From assembly GCA_903930085.1 (NCBI GenBank), contig CAIYXD010000412.1:1-12103 (forward strand): a stretch of DNA of 12,103 bases, read 5' to 3'. The DNA comes from an uncultured Flavobacteriia bacterium (GTDB lineage: Bacteria; Bacteroidota; Bacteroidia; Flavobacteriales_D; Crocinitomicaceae). The translations under genes and the position numbers were made by a program. Below, piece after piece: positions 1 to 6,812 of the stretch. How positions within the stretch are numbered: the stretch's first letter is position 1; the number at the start of each line of letters is the position of its first letter. The notes under the pieces are model-generated. The model was not told where the DNA came from and made no database searches. It saw nothing but the letters and a program-made list of their open reading frames with translations.

Positions 1-2228
1 GGATCTTTAACTATACAATTACTACTGTTGGGGCTGCTTGTCCGACAGTTTCTCTTTCTGGAATAATTAATGTAACTCCTGCAACAACTTTACTTCTTCA
101 ACTTGCAGGAACTGACAATCAAACTGTTTGCGAAAATTCAATAATTACACCTATTGATTATTTAATCGGTGGAACTGGAACTGGTGCAACTGTAATTGGT
201 TTACCTGCTGGAATTAGTGGAACTGTAACTGCGGGTATTTTTAGTATTACAGGAAATACTGCAACAACAGGAACTTTTAATTATACAGTAACATCATCCG
301 GTGGAACTTGTGATTCAGCAGTTGTAACTGGAACATTGGTTATTGAAATTACACCTTCGCTTGCTCTGCAAACTTCAGGAACAAATAATCAGGTCGTTTG
401 TGTGAATTCAAATATTAATCCAATTAATTATACTATCAATGGTGATGCGGCTGGAGCGACTGTTACAGGCTTACCAGCAGGTTTAAACTATTCTGTATCT
501 GGTAATGTTGTCACTATAACAGGAAATTCATCTGTAACTGGTACGTATACCTATACTGTAACTACAACTGGAAGTAGTTGTACTCAAGCAGTTGAAAATG
601 GAAGTGTACAAATTCAAAATTCATTTATTGAATTATCATCTGCAGCGTATTCTAATGATCAATTGGTTTGTGTCAATAATGCAATTGTGCAAATTCAATA
701 TGAAGTTGGAGGTCCAGTAACGATTAATGACTTACCAACTGGAATATTAAGTTATTATACGCCTGGTGTACCTAATACATTTACAATTTACGGAACACCA
801 ACAGCAGCTGGAACTTTTAGCTATACATTGCAAAGCAGCAATAACTGCGGATCAAGTTTAGTTGTTGGGAACATTACTGTCATTCCGACAATTACAGGAA
901 ACACAGCCGGTTCTAACACAACAATATGTGAAGGCTCCGATTTTACATTTATTGGTAGTAGTTTGACAAGTAATAATGCAAGTTACACTTACCTATGGCA
1001 ACAAGCTCCAACAGTTTCTGGACCTTGGACACCAGCAGTCGGAGTTAATAATCTATCTTCCTATTCAAATACACACCAAACTGGAACAGCTAACTTCTAC
1101 AGAAGAATTGTTTCTGCTGGGAACTGTTCAAGTACTTCCACAGTAGTTACCTTAACGGTGAATTTATTGCCTACCGTTGCTGCTTTGAATACAACTTCTA
1201 CAATTTGTACAAATGACATTCTCGTTATTCCTGGATTCACTGCAACAAACGGCGTTTTTAGCTGGTCACACGATGGCGCAGGGATATTAACAAATGCTAC
1301 GACTGCAGCGCCAACTTATACTCCTGTGGATGCTGACAATGGGAATACGGTAACGTTAAGCTATGCTGTTACAAGTAATAATGTTTGCGCACCAGCAACT
1401 ATAGAAGGAAATTATTCTATAATTGTTGTGCCTAACCCAATTGCAGAAGCTGGTGGAAGTGCAAATATCTGTGTAAACGGAACGGCAGTAAATATTGTTG
1501 GTACGCAAGCTTCTAATGGAACAATTTCTTGGTCGCAAAATGGTTTCGGCAGTTTAAATGATAATACACTTTTATCACCGATTTATACTACTTCTCCGCA
1601 AGATACAGGAACTGTTGTTTTATTTACACTAGTTGTTTCATCTACTTTATGTGCTGTACCATTAACTGATATTGCATTATTTACGTTGAATGTTGATGAT
1701 TTTGGTGCAAATCCTTCGTTGAACGCTTTTGCAGGACAAGACATTACAATCAATCTTGGTCAGTCGGTTCAATTGGAAGCAACTGGAACGGCAATAACGG
1801 GATGGAATTGGTCACCAACGTCTGGATTGAGCGATTCAACAATCTATAATCCGATCGCATCGCCAATCGCTACAACCGAATACATTTTAACAACTTCAAA
1901 TGTTTTTGGATGCTTTGATCAAGATACAATTCTAATAACTGTAAACACGGATTTCACTTTATTTGTTCCAAATTTATTCTCACCAAATGACGATGGATCG
2001 AATGATTTTTGGGAAATACCAGATATTAAATTATTTCCAAATTCAAAAGTTACCGTTATAAACAGAGAAGGTTTAGAAGTATATAGTAACACTAATTATG
2101 ATAATACATGGGATGGATCATATGATGGCAATCCTCTTCCTGAGGCAACCTATTACTACCATTTAGAAATAGTTGGTTCCGATAAAATGTATAAAGGAGC
2201 AGTTTCCATTCTTCGAAGTACTAATTAA
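1..2228 (+). CDS. T9SS type B-sorted multidomain Ig/PKD-like surface protein (5' end outside window)
   Basis: The frame is open from base 3 with no stop, and the residues encoded upstream of the first in-frame TTG (336) continue the same repeat pattern. This is therefore the C-terminal part of a larger protein, at least 741 residues. Visible order: the end of one repeat (1-107); three roughly 90-residue repeats with the pattern NQxVCxN...GLPxG...GTxxYTV (108-905); an Ig-like domain (906-1163); two related domains with SWSxxGxGxL and paired Cys (1167-1433 and 1434-1707); a PKD-like domain starting AGQDITINLGQSVQL (1731-1952); and a final domain of about 90 residues with FVPNLFSPNDDGSNDFW, WDGSYDGNPLPEATYYY and KGAVSILR. 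The last matches the gliding-motility-associated CHU_C/TIGR04131 type B sorting domain. By family knowledge such proteins cross the outer membrane through the T9SS and act at the surface or are released, often in adhesion or gliding. The binding partner is unknown. The protein is rich in Thr, Ser, Asn and Gly and poor in Lys and Arg. The next gene is a PorP/SprF-type partner. Confidence 0.93.
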   Translation, partial: IFNYTITTVGAACPTVSLSGIINVTPATTLLLQLAGTDNQTVCENSIITPIDYLIGGTGTGATVIGLPAGISGTVTAGIFSITGNTATTGTFNYTVTSSGGTCDSAVVTGTLVIEITPSLALQTSGTNNQVVCVNSNINPINYTINGDAAGATVTGLPAGLNYSVSGNVVTITGNSSVTGTYTYTVTTTGSSCTQAVENGSVQIQNSFIELSSAAYSNDQLVCVNNAIVQIQYEVGGPVTINDLPTGILSYYTPGVPNTFTIYGTPTAAGTFSYTLQSSNNCGSSLVVGNITVIPTITGNTAGSNTTICEGSDFTFIGSSLTSNNASYTYLWQQAPTVSGPWTPAVGVNNLSSYSNTHQTGTANFYRRIVSAGNCSSTSTVVTLTVNLLPTVAALNTTSTICTNDILVIPGFTATNGVFSWSHDGAGILTNATTAAPTYTPVDADNGNTVTLSYAVTSNNVCAPATIEGNYSIIVVPNPIAEAGGSANICVNGTAVNIVGTQASNGTISWSQNGFGSLNDNTLLSPIYTTSPQDTGTVVLFTLVVSSTLCAVPLTDIALFTLNVDDFGANPSLNAFAGQDITINLGQSVQLEATGTAITGWNWSPTSGLSDSTIYNPIASPIATTEYILTTSNVFGCFDQDTILITVNTDFTLFVPNLFSPNDDGSNDFWEIPDIKLFPNSKVTVINREGLEVYSNTNYDNTWDGSYDGNPLPEATYYYHLEIVGSDKMYKGAVSILRSTN
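108..905 (+). repeat. Three tandem protein repeats of about 90 residues in the surface protein
   Basis: Units run 108-377 and 378-647 (270 bases, 90 codons each) and 648-905 (258 bases, 86 codons). Each opens with xxNxQxVCxN, has a GLPxG or DLPTG turn in the middle, and then GT(F/Y)xYTxxxxxxxC. Bases 1-107 encode the matching last 36 residues of a preceding unit, so the array extends left of the window. The match is at protein level; the DNA has diverged, so this is not a recent duplication. Confidence 0.85.
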
Positions 2229-2247
2229 TTCAAATTAGAAAGAAATT

Positions 2248-3702
2248 ATGAATACACTAAAACTTATTCTAGGCATTTGCTTAACTATTAGTTTAACGAC
2301 AGTGAGCGCTCAACAAGTGCCATTTAGTAGCCAATATCATGCAAACATGATTACTATTAACCCAGCCATGACTGGGGAATCAGATTATGGACAAGCATTT
2401 TTATCGCATAGAAGTCAATATGTTGGAGTACAAGGCGGACCTCAAACAAGCTACTTATCGATTGACAATCAAATGATGGATGGTAAAAATGGCATAGGCC
2501 TTACAATTCTTAATGATATGACAGACATATTATCTCGTACTAGCTTTATGGCGAATTATTCCTACAAAGCAAAATTCAACGAGAAAAGTAATCTACGCTT
2601 TGGTTTGGCAATGGGTCTGCAAAACAATAGAATTGATTTTGACAAAGCACAAGTTGTGGATCAAAGTGATCAAATACTTTTTGGACCGCGTCAAAGTCAA
2701 ACTGTTTTTAATTTAGATTTTGGTTTAGCATTGAACCTTAATAAATTGCAAATAGGATTCGCTGTACCCCAATTGATAAATAGTCAATCAACTTTTAATA
2801 ATTCAATTGGTGAAAAAGTTTCAATCTATAACCAAAGACATCTTCGTTCAACCATAAAATATAACTTTGTATTAAATGAAGCCAAAGGCGTAATAGTGTA
2901 TCCGATGGTAATGTTACGAGCTGCTAATGGAAGTCCACTGCAATATGATATCAGTGCAGTTTTAGAAAGTAAAAAAGCAGGATGGATTGGGGTAACTTAT
3001 CATAACTCTTATGCTGTAGCTGTTAGCGCCGGGATTAGACATAAAAACTTTACTTTTGGATATGCGCATGATTTTATTTTATCTCAAGTAAATGCGTATA
3101 GCAAATTTTCCTCTGAGTTTATTTTAGGGTATAAATTCGGTGAAAATTTAGAAAAACAAAAGCAATGGAATGATGAAATGAATATTCGCGTTGATGATTT
3201 GGTAGAAAGTAAAAAAGAGCAGGAAGAAATTATACTTAGTCTTGAAGAAAAACAAGATTCAATCTCAAAAGAACTGGCTATAGTCAAAGAAGAAAACAAT
3301 AGAATTTTAAGGGAAAATGAAAGAATTTCTATAGAAATTGATAGTGTTCGTGAAAACTTAAAAAACCAAACAGTACAAATGCCTGTAGTTACTTCAAACC
3401 CGAAAAAATCGGATGAAGGATATAAAAGTGGGGAATCATTAAAATACCTAGATGAAAATAATCAAGCACCAGCTGCTGGATACTATCTAATTATTGGATC
3501 TTTTGGTGTAGAAAAAAATGCTTTAAACTTCAAAAATAAAGTAATAATGGATGGAATGTCAAATACTGCTCTACTTTTGAACACTTCTAAAAATGTTCGG
3601 AATGCATACGTTTTTTACTCTACTAACAAGTCTGAAGTAGATGCTGAAAAACAAAAATATAATGGGAAATTCAATAAAATTTGGATTCTGAAATTAAACT
3701 AA
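2248..3702 (+). CDS. PorP/SprF-family T9SS membrane protein with coiled-coil and SPOR-like C-terminal extension
   Basis: The 484-residue product starts with a signal peptide (MNTLKLILGICLTISLTTVSA, cleavage probably before QQ). Residues 24-298 are PorP/SprF-like: the FSSQYHANMITINPAMTG opening, RSQYVGVQGGPQTSYLSID, then alternating strands ending EFILGYKFGEN, as in an outer-membrane beta-barrel. The family is usually about 300-340 residues, so this protein has about 150 extra. Residues 301-372 are a charged heptad-like coiled coil. Residues 411-484 (GYYLIIGSFGVEKNALNFK...YVFYST...KIWILKLN) read as a SPOR-like domain, a fold that generally binds peptidoglycan. In Flavobacterium johnsoniae SprF is needed to secrete SprB, and type B cargo generally pairs with a linked SprF-like protein. 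Here the gene sits 19 nt after a type B cargo gene, so it is probably that cargo's dedicated partner. The barrel call is strong; the SPOR call is by eye. Confidence 0.9.
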   Translation: MNTLKLILGICLTISLTTVSAQQVPFSSQYHANMITINPAMTGESDYGQAFLSHRSQYVGVQGGPQTSYLSIDNQMMDGKNGIGLTILNDMTDILSRTSFMANYSYKAKFNEKSNLRFGLAMGLQNNRIDFDKAQVVDQSDQILFGPRQSQTVFNLDFGLALNLNKLQIGFAVPQLINSQSTFNNSIGEKVSIYNQRHLRSTIKYNFVLNEAKGVIVYPMVMLRAANGSPLQYDISAVLESKKAGWIGVTYHNSYAVAVSAGIRHKNFTFGYAHDFILSQVNAYSKFSSEFILGYKFGENLEKQKQWNDEMNIRVDDLVESKKEQEEIILSLEEKQDSISKELAIVKEENNRILRENERISIEIDSVRENLKNQTVQMPVVTSNPKKSDEGYKSGESLKYLDENNQAPAAGYYLIIGSFGVEKNALNFKNKVIMDGMSNTALLLNTSKNVRNAYVFYSTNKSEVDAEKQKYNGKFNKIWILKLN

Positions 3703-3742
3703 TCGTTTAACAATTTGTAAAATAAATATTCAACAAAAATTT

Positions 3743-3782
3743 AAATGAAAAAGGATGTCTAATTGGGCATCCTTTTTCATTT
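3743..3782 (+). terminator. Intrinsic terminator-like hairpin after the PorP/SprF gene
   Basis: A 15-bp perfect inverted repeat (3743-3757 with 3768-3782) surrounds a 10-base loop. The stem has a GGATG/CATCC core, and its A-run side pairs with a T-run (3773-3777), as in a Rho-independent terminator. It lies 40 nt after the stop at 3702 and before the promoter-like box of the next gene, so it separates the two transcription units. Confidence 0.85.
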
Positions 3783-3799
3783 CTATCCTTCATTTTTGG

Positions 3800-3807
3800 T
3801 ATATTTG
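3800..3807 (+). promoter_or_regulatory. Bacteroidota -7 box (TATATTTG) for the dehydrogenase
   Basis: TATATTTG is an exact match to the Bacteroidota sigma factor -7 element TAnnTTTG. It lies 25 nt before the ATG at 3833, just after the terminator. No clear TTTG/TTG -33 element sits at the usual spacing, so the box is supported only by its sequence and position. Confidence 0.5.
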
Positions 3808-3832
3808 AAATTAAGCCTTGTTATGTTTTAAT

Positions 3833-4777
3833 ATGAAAATTATTTTTCTAGACTCCGTCCATCCAATACTTAAAGAAAGATTAACCGCCAAAGGCTATGC
3901 ATGTATTGATGCATACACGCTTTCAGAGGGCGATTGCAAACGTGCAATTGAAGAAGCAGACGGAATTGTGATTCGCTCAAGATTTACGCTAAATGAAGCT
4001 TTTTTGAAAGATGCTGCTAAACTAAAATTCATTGCACGATCTGGTGCCGGAATGGAAAACATTGATGAACTCTATTGCGCTAACAGAAATATCGTTCTTT
4101 TCAACGCTCCCGAAGGAAATAGAAACGCAGTTGGAGAGCATGCGCTTGGTATGTTACTATCACTACTGAATAAATTACATACTGCAGATCGCGAAGTGAG
4201 AACTGGGAAATGGGATAGGGAAGGGAATCGCGGCAACGAACTGGATGATAAAACCGTCGGAATAATTGGTTTTGGGAACAATGGAAAAGCTTTCGCTAAA
4301 AAACTTCGGGGTTTTGATGTGAAAATTCTTGCCTACGATAAATATAAACAGAACTTTGGTGATCATTTTGTAATGGAATGTACCCTTAATGCAATAATGG
4401 AAAACGCAGACGTTATCAGTTTTCATATTCCACAAAATCCTGAAACTCTCTTCATGGCAAATGATTTATTTTTCTCACAATTGCAGAAAGCTGTATACAT
4501 ATTAAACCTTTCCAGAGGGAAAATAGTTGAAACTTCTGCGTTGGTTAAAGCGATGCAGCAAGGAAAAGTCATTGCTGCCGGATTAGATGTGCTCGAATAT
4601 GAAAAAACCAGTTTCGAAGCATTTAATGAGGAGAAAATGCCGGAAAATCTAAAGTACTTAATCGCTTCTGATAATGTAATACTCACACCACATGTTGGCG
4701 GATGGACAACAGAAAGTTACTTCAAGTTGAGTAATGTATTAGCAGATAAAATTTTAGAACACTTTGAAAGCAATTAA
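3833..4777 (+). CDS. D-2-hydroxyacid dehydrogenase, 3-phosphoglycerate dehydrogenase-like
   Basis: The 314-residue product is a cytoplasmic NAD-dependent D-isomer 2-hydroxyacid dehydrogenase. The catalytic-domain hallmark ARSGAGMENID is at 68-78. The Rossmann segment is VGIIGFGNNGKAF (GxGxxG at 146-151), with acidic D169 after the second strand, which favours NAD. NLSRGKIVE carries the substrate and catalytic Arg (R228), LDVLEYE carries Glu (E257, 29 residues on, as in E. coli SerA), and TPHVGGW carries the acid/base His (H287). There is no ACT or regulatory domain, giving the short single-unit form. SerA (3-phosphoglycerate to 3-phosphohydroxypyruvate, serine synthesis) is the likeliest role, but no serC is visible beside it, and another 2-ketoacid substrate is possible. 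A TTG start at 3818 would add MLCFN; I prefer the ATG at 3833 because the first Rossmann-like strand (KIIFLDS) starts there and the -7 box is close. The stop overlaps the convergent methyltransferase stop. Confidence 0.9.
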   Translation: MKIIFLDSVHPILKERLTAKGYACIDAYTLSEGDCKRAIEEADGIVIRSRFTLNEAFLKDAAKLKFIARSGAGMENIDELYCANRNIVLFNAPEGNRNAVGEHALGMLLSLLNKLHTADREVRTGKWDREGNRGNELDDKTVGIIGFGNNGKAFAKKLRGFDVKILAYDKYKQNFGDHFVMECTLNAIMENADVISFHIPQNPETLFMANDLFFSQLQKAVYILNLSRGKIVETSALVKAMQQGKVIAAGLDVLEYEKTSFEAFNEEKMPENLKYLIASDNVILTPHVGGWTTESYFKLSNVLADKILEHFESN

Positions 4778-5631
4778 GTGACGCGCAGTAAATTCCCAAA
4801 ATACAAATCTTTCCCGCTTGTTGTTTTCATCCACAATTCCTTAACTTCCCACTTTTTCTTTGGAAAGTGTTTTCTGGCTAACCGTTCTATCGTTCTAAAA
4901 TCAATGGCTGGCGTATAGGTATTCATTACTAAAAATCCATTCCGAGCAAGTAACGTGGAGGCAGTAGCTAATAAATCATCGATTTTATCCTCCAATTTCC
5001 ACTTTTCCCCTTTTGCTCCAATTCCCCACGCAGGAGGATCCATCAAAATTCCTTGGTATTTATTCCCTCTTTTTTTTTCTCTTTCGGCGAATTTAAGTGC
5101 GTCTTCCACAACCCATTTTATATCTTCAAGACCAGAACCGTCCATGTTTTTCCGAGCCCAAGTTACAAGTTGTTTGACGGAGTCCACGTGCAAAACTTCC
5201 GCTTTAGCTGATTTCGCTGCGCACGATGCAGCTCCAGTGTATGCGAATAAATTCAGAAACTTATCTTCTGGCTGCAGGTTCTTTTGTAAAAAATCCCAGT
5301 TAGTACGTTGCTCCGGAAACAAACCAACATGCTTGAATTTTGTTAGTTCCAACTGAAACTTCAATGAATTATATGCAATTACCCAGTTTTTAGGAATCTC
5401 TTTTTTAAGGGCTTTCCAAGCGCCCGATTGGTTATTTTTTACAACAAATTCCCAATGTGCGAGTTGCTCCCATTCTTTGAATGTTTTTTCTGTCTTAAAA
5501 TATGCCTGAACTTCTGGTCGAATAGTGATTATTGAACCCCAACGCTCGAGTTTTTTTCCTCCGCCAGCATCCAATAATTCATAATCTTTCCAAGGCTGCG
5601 TATAAATTCGATCTTCCTCTTTGCTAACCAT
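4774..5631 (-). CDS. Class I SAM-dependent RNA methyltransferase, RlmI/YccW-like (COG1092 type)
   Basis: The 285-residue product has the N-terminal part typical of this group, ending HVGLFPEQRTNWDF (101-114). SAM motif I follows (FLNLFAYTGAAS, 125-136), then an acidic residue at the end of the second strand (HVD, D150) and VEDAL (175-179). Motif IV is DPPAWGIGAKGEKWKLED (198-215), the position of the DPP catalytic loop. The family modifies cytosines in rRNA (RlmI makes m5C in 23S rRNA), but the exact base target cannot be read here. No PUA domain precedes it, so it is shorter than E. coli RlmI (about 396 residues). It is the last gene of a - strand operon. Its ATG overlaps the stop of the TPR-like gene by one base (TAATG), which implies translational coupling. 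No Shine-Dalgarno sequence is evident. Confidence 0.85.
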   Translation of the reverse strand: MVSKEEDRIYTQPWKDYELLDAGGGKKLERWGSIITIRPEVQAYFKTEKTFKEWEQLAHWEFVVKNNQSGAWKALKKEIPKNWVIAYNSLKFQLELTKFKHVGLFPEQRTNWDFLQKNLQPEDKFLNLFAYTGAASCAAKSAKAEVLHVDSVKQLVTWARKNMDGSGLEDIKWVVEDALKFAEREKKRGNKYQGILMDPPAWGIGAKGEKWKLEDKIDDLLATASTLLARNGFLVMNTYTPAIDFRTIERLARKHFPKKKWEVKELWMKTTSGKDLYFGNLLRVT

Positions 5632-6212
5632 TAACGAGAGCGTGGTGTTTTTTTGCGTCCTCCCATCATTTGCGCCATACGCATCTGATTTTTGGAAGGT
5701 GCCATTTTCATTTGGTTCAACATCTGATTGATTTGATCCTTCATCATTCCACCTGTATCTAATTTTTTAGCTTCTGCTAATAATTTTTCAGCTTCGCTCT
5801 TCCGACCAGTTTGGGCACAAATTCCAGCCAAATGCATACGCGCAACTGCATTATCTTGTCCAGTTCGCAAACCCAAACCAATTGCCTTACGCAAATATTG
5901 CTCACTCTTTGCAAAACCAAACTCCTGCGTATTCATAACCGCTTGTAAAAACAAAACATACGCATGTTGCTTTCGTGGCAACAAATTTGGATGCGTAATC
6001 TTGTTGATATGCTTCTTCGCTTTATCCGTGTTTCCTACACGCATTTGATTTAATGCTAAAATCATATTTTCATTTCGGAAAAACGACAAAATAATAAGAG
6101 CCAAAACAAAAATAAACGTAATTCCCCATCCCCAATTTCCGTTTACAAATAAAAAGACGTTAAAGAAAAGTGCCAATGCCGCTAAGATGCAGCGAATAAT
6201 AAATCCTATCAT
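5631..6212 (-). CDS. Small two-TM membrane protein with TPR-like repeats and Met-rich basic tail
   Basis: The 193-residue product begins with two hydrophobic helices (about 3-24 and 28-46). Helical hairpins with TPR character follow at about 49-150: LALNQMRVGNTDKAKKHI, AEQYLRKAI-type, and RMHLAGICAQTGRKSEAEKLL. The end is polar (156-193), with nine Met in 28 residues followed by RKKTPRSR. The TPR part is expected to face the cytoplasm and bind protein partners, with the tail available for RNA or acidic partners; this is inference. It lies between a RidA-family gene (3-nt gap) and an RNA methyltransferase gene (1-nt overlap). I recognise the architecture but know no function for it. Confidence 0.8.
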   Translation of the reverse strand: MIGFIIRCILAALALFFNVFLFVNGNWGWGITFIFVLALIILSFFRNENMILALNQMRVGNTDKAKKHINKITHPNLLPRKQHAYVLFLQAVMNTQEFGFAKSEQYLRKAIGLGLRTGQDNAVARMHLAGICAQTGRKSEAEKLLAEAKKLDTGGMMKDQINQMLNQMKMAPSKNQMRMAQMMGGRKKTPRSR

Positions 6213-6215
6213 ATT

Positions 6216-6650
6216 TTAATCAATTGTTGCTATACATTTTAATTCGATTGCAATCGGTGTAGGTAGAGAATTAATCTCTACGGTTGTGCGACATGGTAAA
6301 TTATCCTTGAAATATTCAGCATAAATGCGATTGTATGCATGAAAATCGCGTTTCATGTTTACCAAAAACACAGTTACATCGACCAATTGATTCCAACTGG
6401 AGCCTGACGCTTCCAAAATTATTCGAACGTTATCAAATACACTGCGGCATTGTGCCTCAAAATCAAATTCTATAAAATTTCCATTTTTATCCAATTTCAG
6501 TCCAGGCACTTCTGAATCAGTAGCGTCCGATCCTGCAACACGCGGACCAACTCCAGACAAAAATAATAAGTTTCCAACCTTTCTTGCATGTGGATACAAA
6601 CCAACCGGTTTTGGAGCTCTTTCAGTCGAAATACGGGAATTATCTGACAT
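6216..6650 (-). CDS. RidA/YjgF/UK114-family enamine/imine deaminase, possibly 2-aminomuconate deaminase-like
   Basis: The 144-residue product starts MSDNSRISTERAPKPVGLYP and covers a full RidA fold. R121 (PCRTTVEI) and E136 (IAIELKCIA) are 15 residues apart, matching R105 and E120 of E. coli RidA, so the deaminase site looks intact. The family hydrolyses reactive enamine or imine intermediates to ketoacids and ammonia. The segments FLSGVGPRVAGSD, FEAQCRSVFDNV and LPTPIAIELKCIA resemble the subgroup annotated as 2-aminomuconate deaminase (kynurenine route), but no other gene of that route is in the window. A longer frame reaches 6737; it would add 29 hydrophobic or basic residues not seen in the family and would place the TATATTTG box inside the gene. 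It is probably the first gene of a three-gene - strand operon. Confidence 0.9.
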   Translation of the reverse strand: MSDNSRISTERAPKPVGLYPHARKVGNLLFLSGVGPRVAGSDATDSEVPGLKLDKNGNFIEFDFEAQCRSVFDNVRIILEASGSSWNQLVDVTVFLVNMKRDFHAYNRIYAEYFKDNLPCRTTVEINSLPTPIAIELKCIATID

Positions 6651-6668
6651 ATAGATAAAAAATTTTAG

Positions 6669-6676
6669 CAAATATA
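6669..6676 (-). promoter_or_regulatory. Bacteroidota -7 box (TATATTTG) for the RidA operon
   Basis: Read on the - strand this is TATATTTG, an exact TAnnTTTG match, 18 nt before the ATG at 6650. It supports 6650 as the start and gives a short leader. No convincing -33 TTTG is seen upstream. Confidence 0.5.
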
Positions 6677-6750
6677 CAGAGAATTCGGGAAACTTGAATT
6701 GGATTTTTAATTTCACTTTGTGCAGTATATTCTGCATTCTGTGTAATCTA

Positions 6751-6779
6751 TTGACAAATTTATATTTTTATGGTACTGT
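6751..6779 (+). promoter_or_regulatory. Possible promoter for the lipoprotein gene
   Basis: TTGACA (6751-6756) is followed after 17 bases by TACTGT (6774-6779), 33 nt before the ATG at 6813. The TTG plus TA spacing would also suit a Bacteroidota -33/-7 pair, but the -7 (TACTGTTT) departs from TAnnTTTG. It lies in the 162-base divergent intergenic region opposite the RidA promoter. Confidence 0.35.
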
Positions 6780-6812
6780 TTTTGCCTTGAGGGAATTGCT
6801 TAATTTTAAACT

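Noticed and set aside
336..338. In-frame TTG as start of the surface protein
   Set aside because: The frame is open to base 3 and upstream residues continue the repeat pattern; TTG encodes Leu here.
108..905. Possible CRISPR or DNA satellite because of regular 270-base spacing
   Set aside because: The periodicity is in the encoded protein; the DNA units are diverged and in frame, with no spacers.
1356..1538. Short - strand frame opposite the surface protein, and similar short antisense frames elsewhere
   Set aside because: They lie opposite convincing coding sequence and show no domain, signal peptide or separate promoter.
3818..3832. TTG start for the dehydrogenase
   Set aside because: It adds MLCFN before the first strand; the ATG at 3833 fits the family start and the nearby -7 box better.
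4955..5356. 133-residue + strand frame inside the methyltransferase gene
   Set aside because: Antisense to a clearly conserved gene, with no recognisable motif and Ser/Cys-rich composition typical of a shadow frame.
6721..6736. Small inverted repeat TGCAG-N6-CTGCA in the divergent intergenic region
   Set aside because: Only 5 bp per arm, no second copy and no known operator match; chance is likely in AT-rich DNA.
6651..6737. N-terminal extension of the RidA protein
   Set aside because: The 29 extra residues are not part of the family, and they would contain the TATATTTG box.
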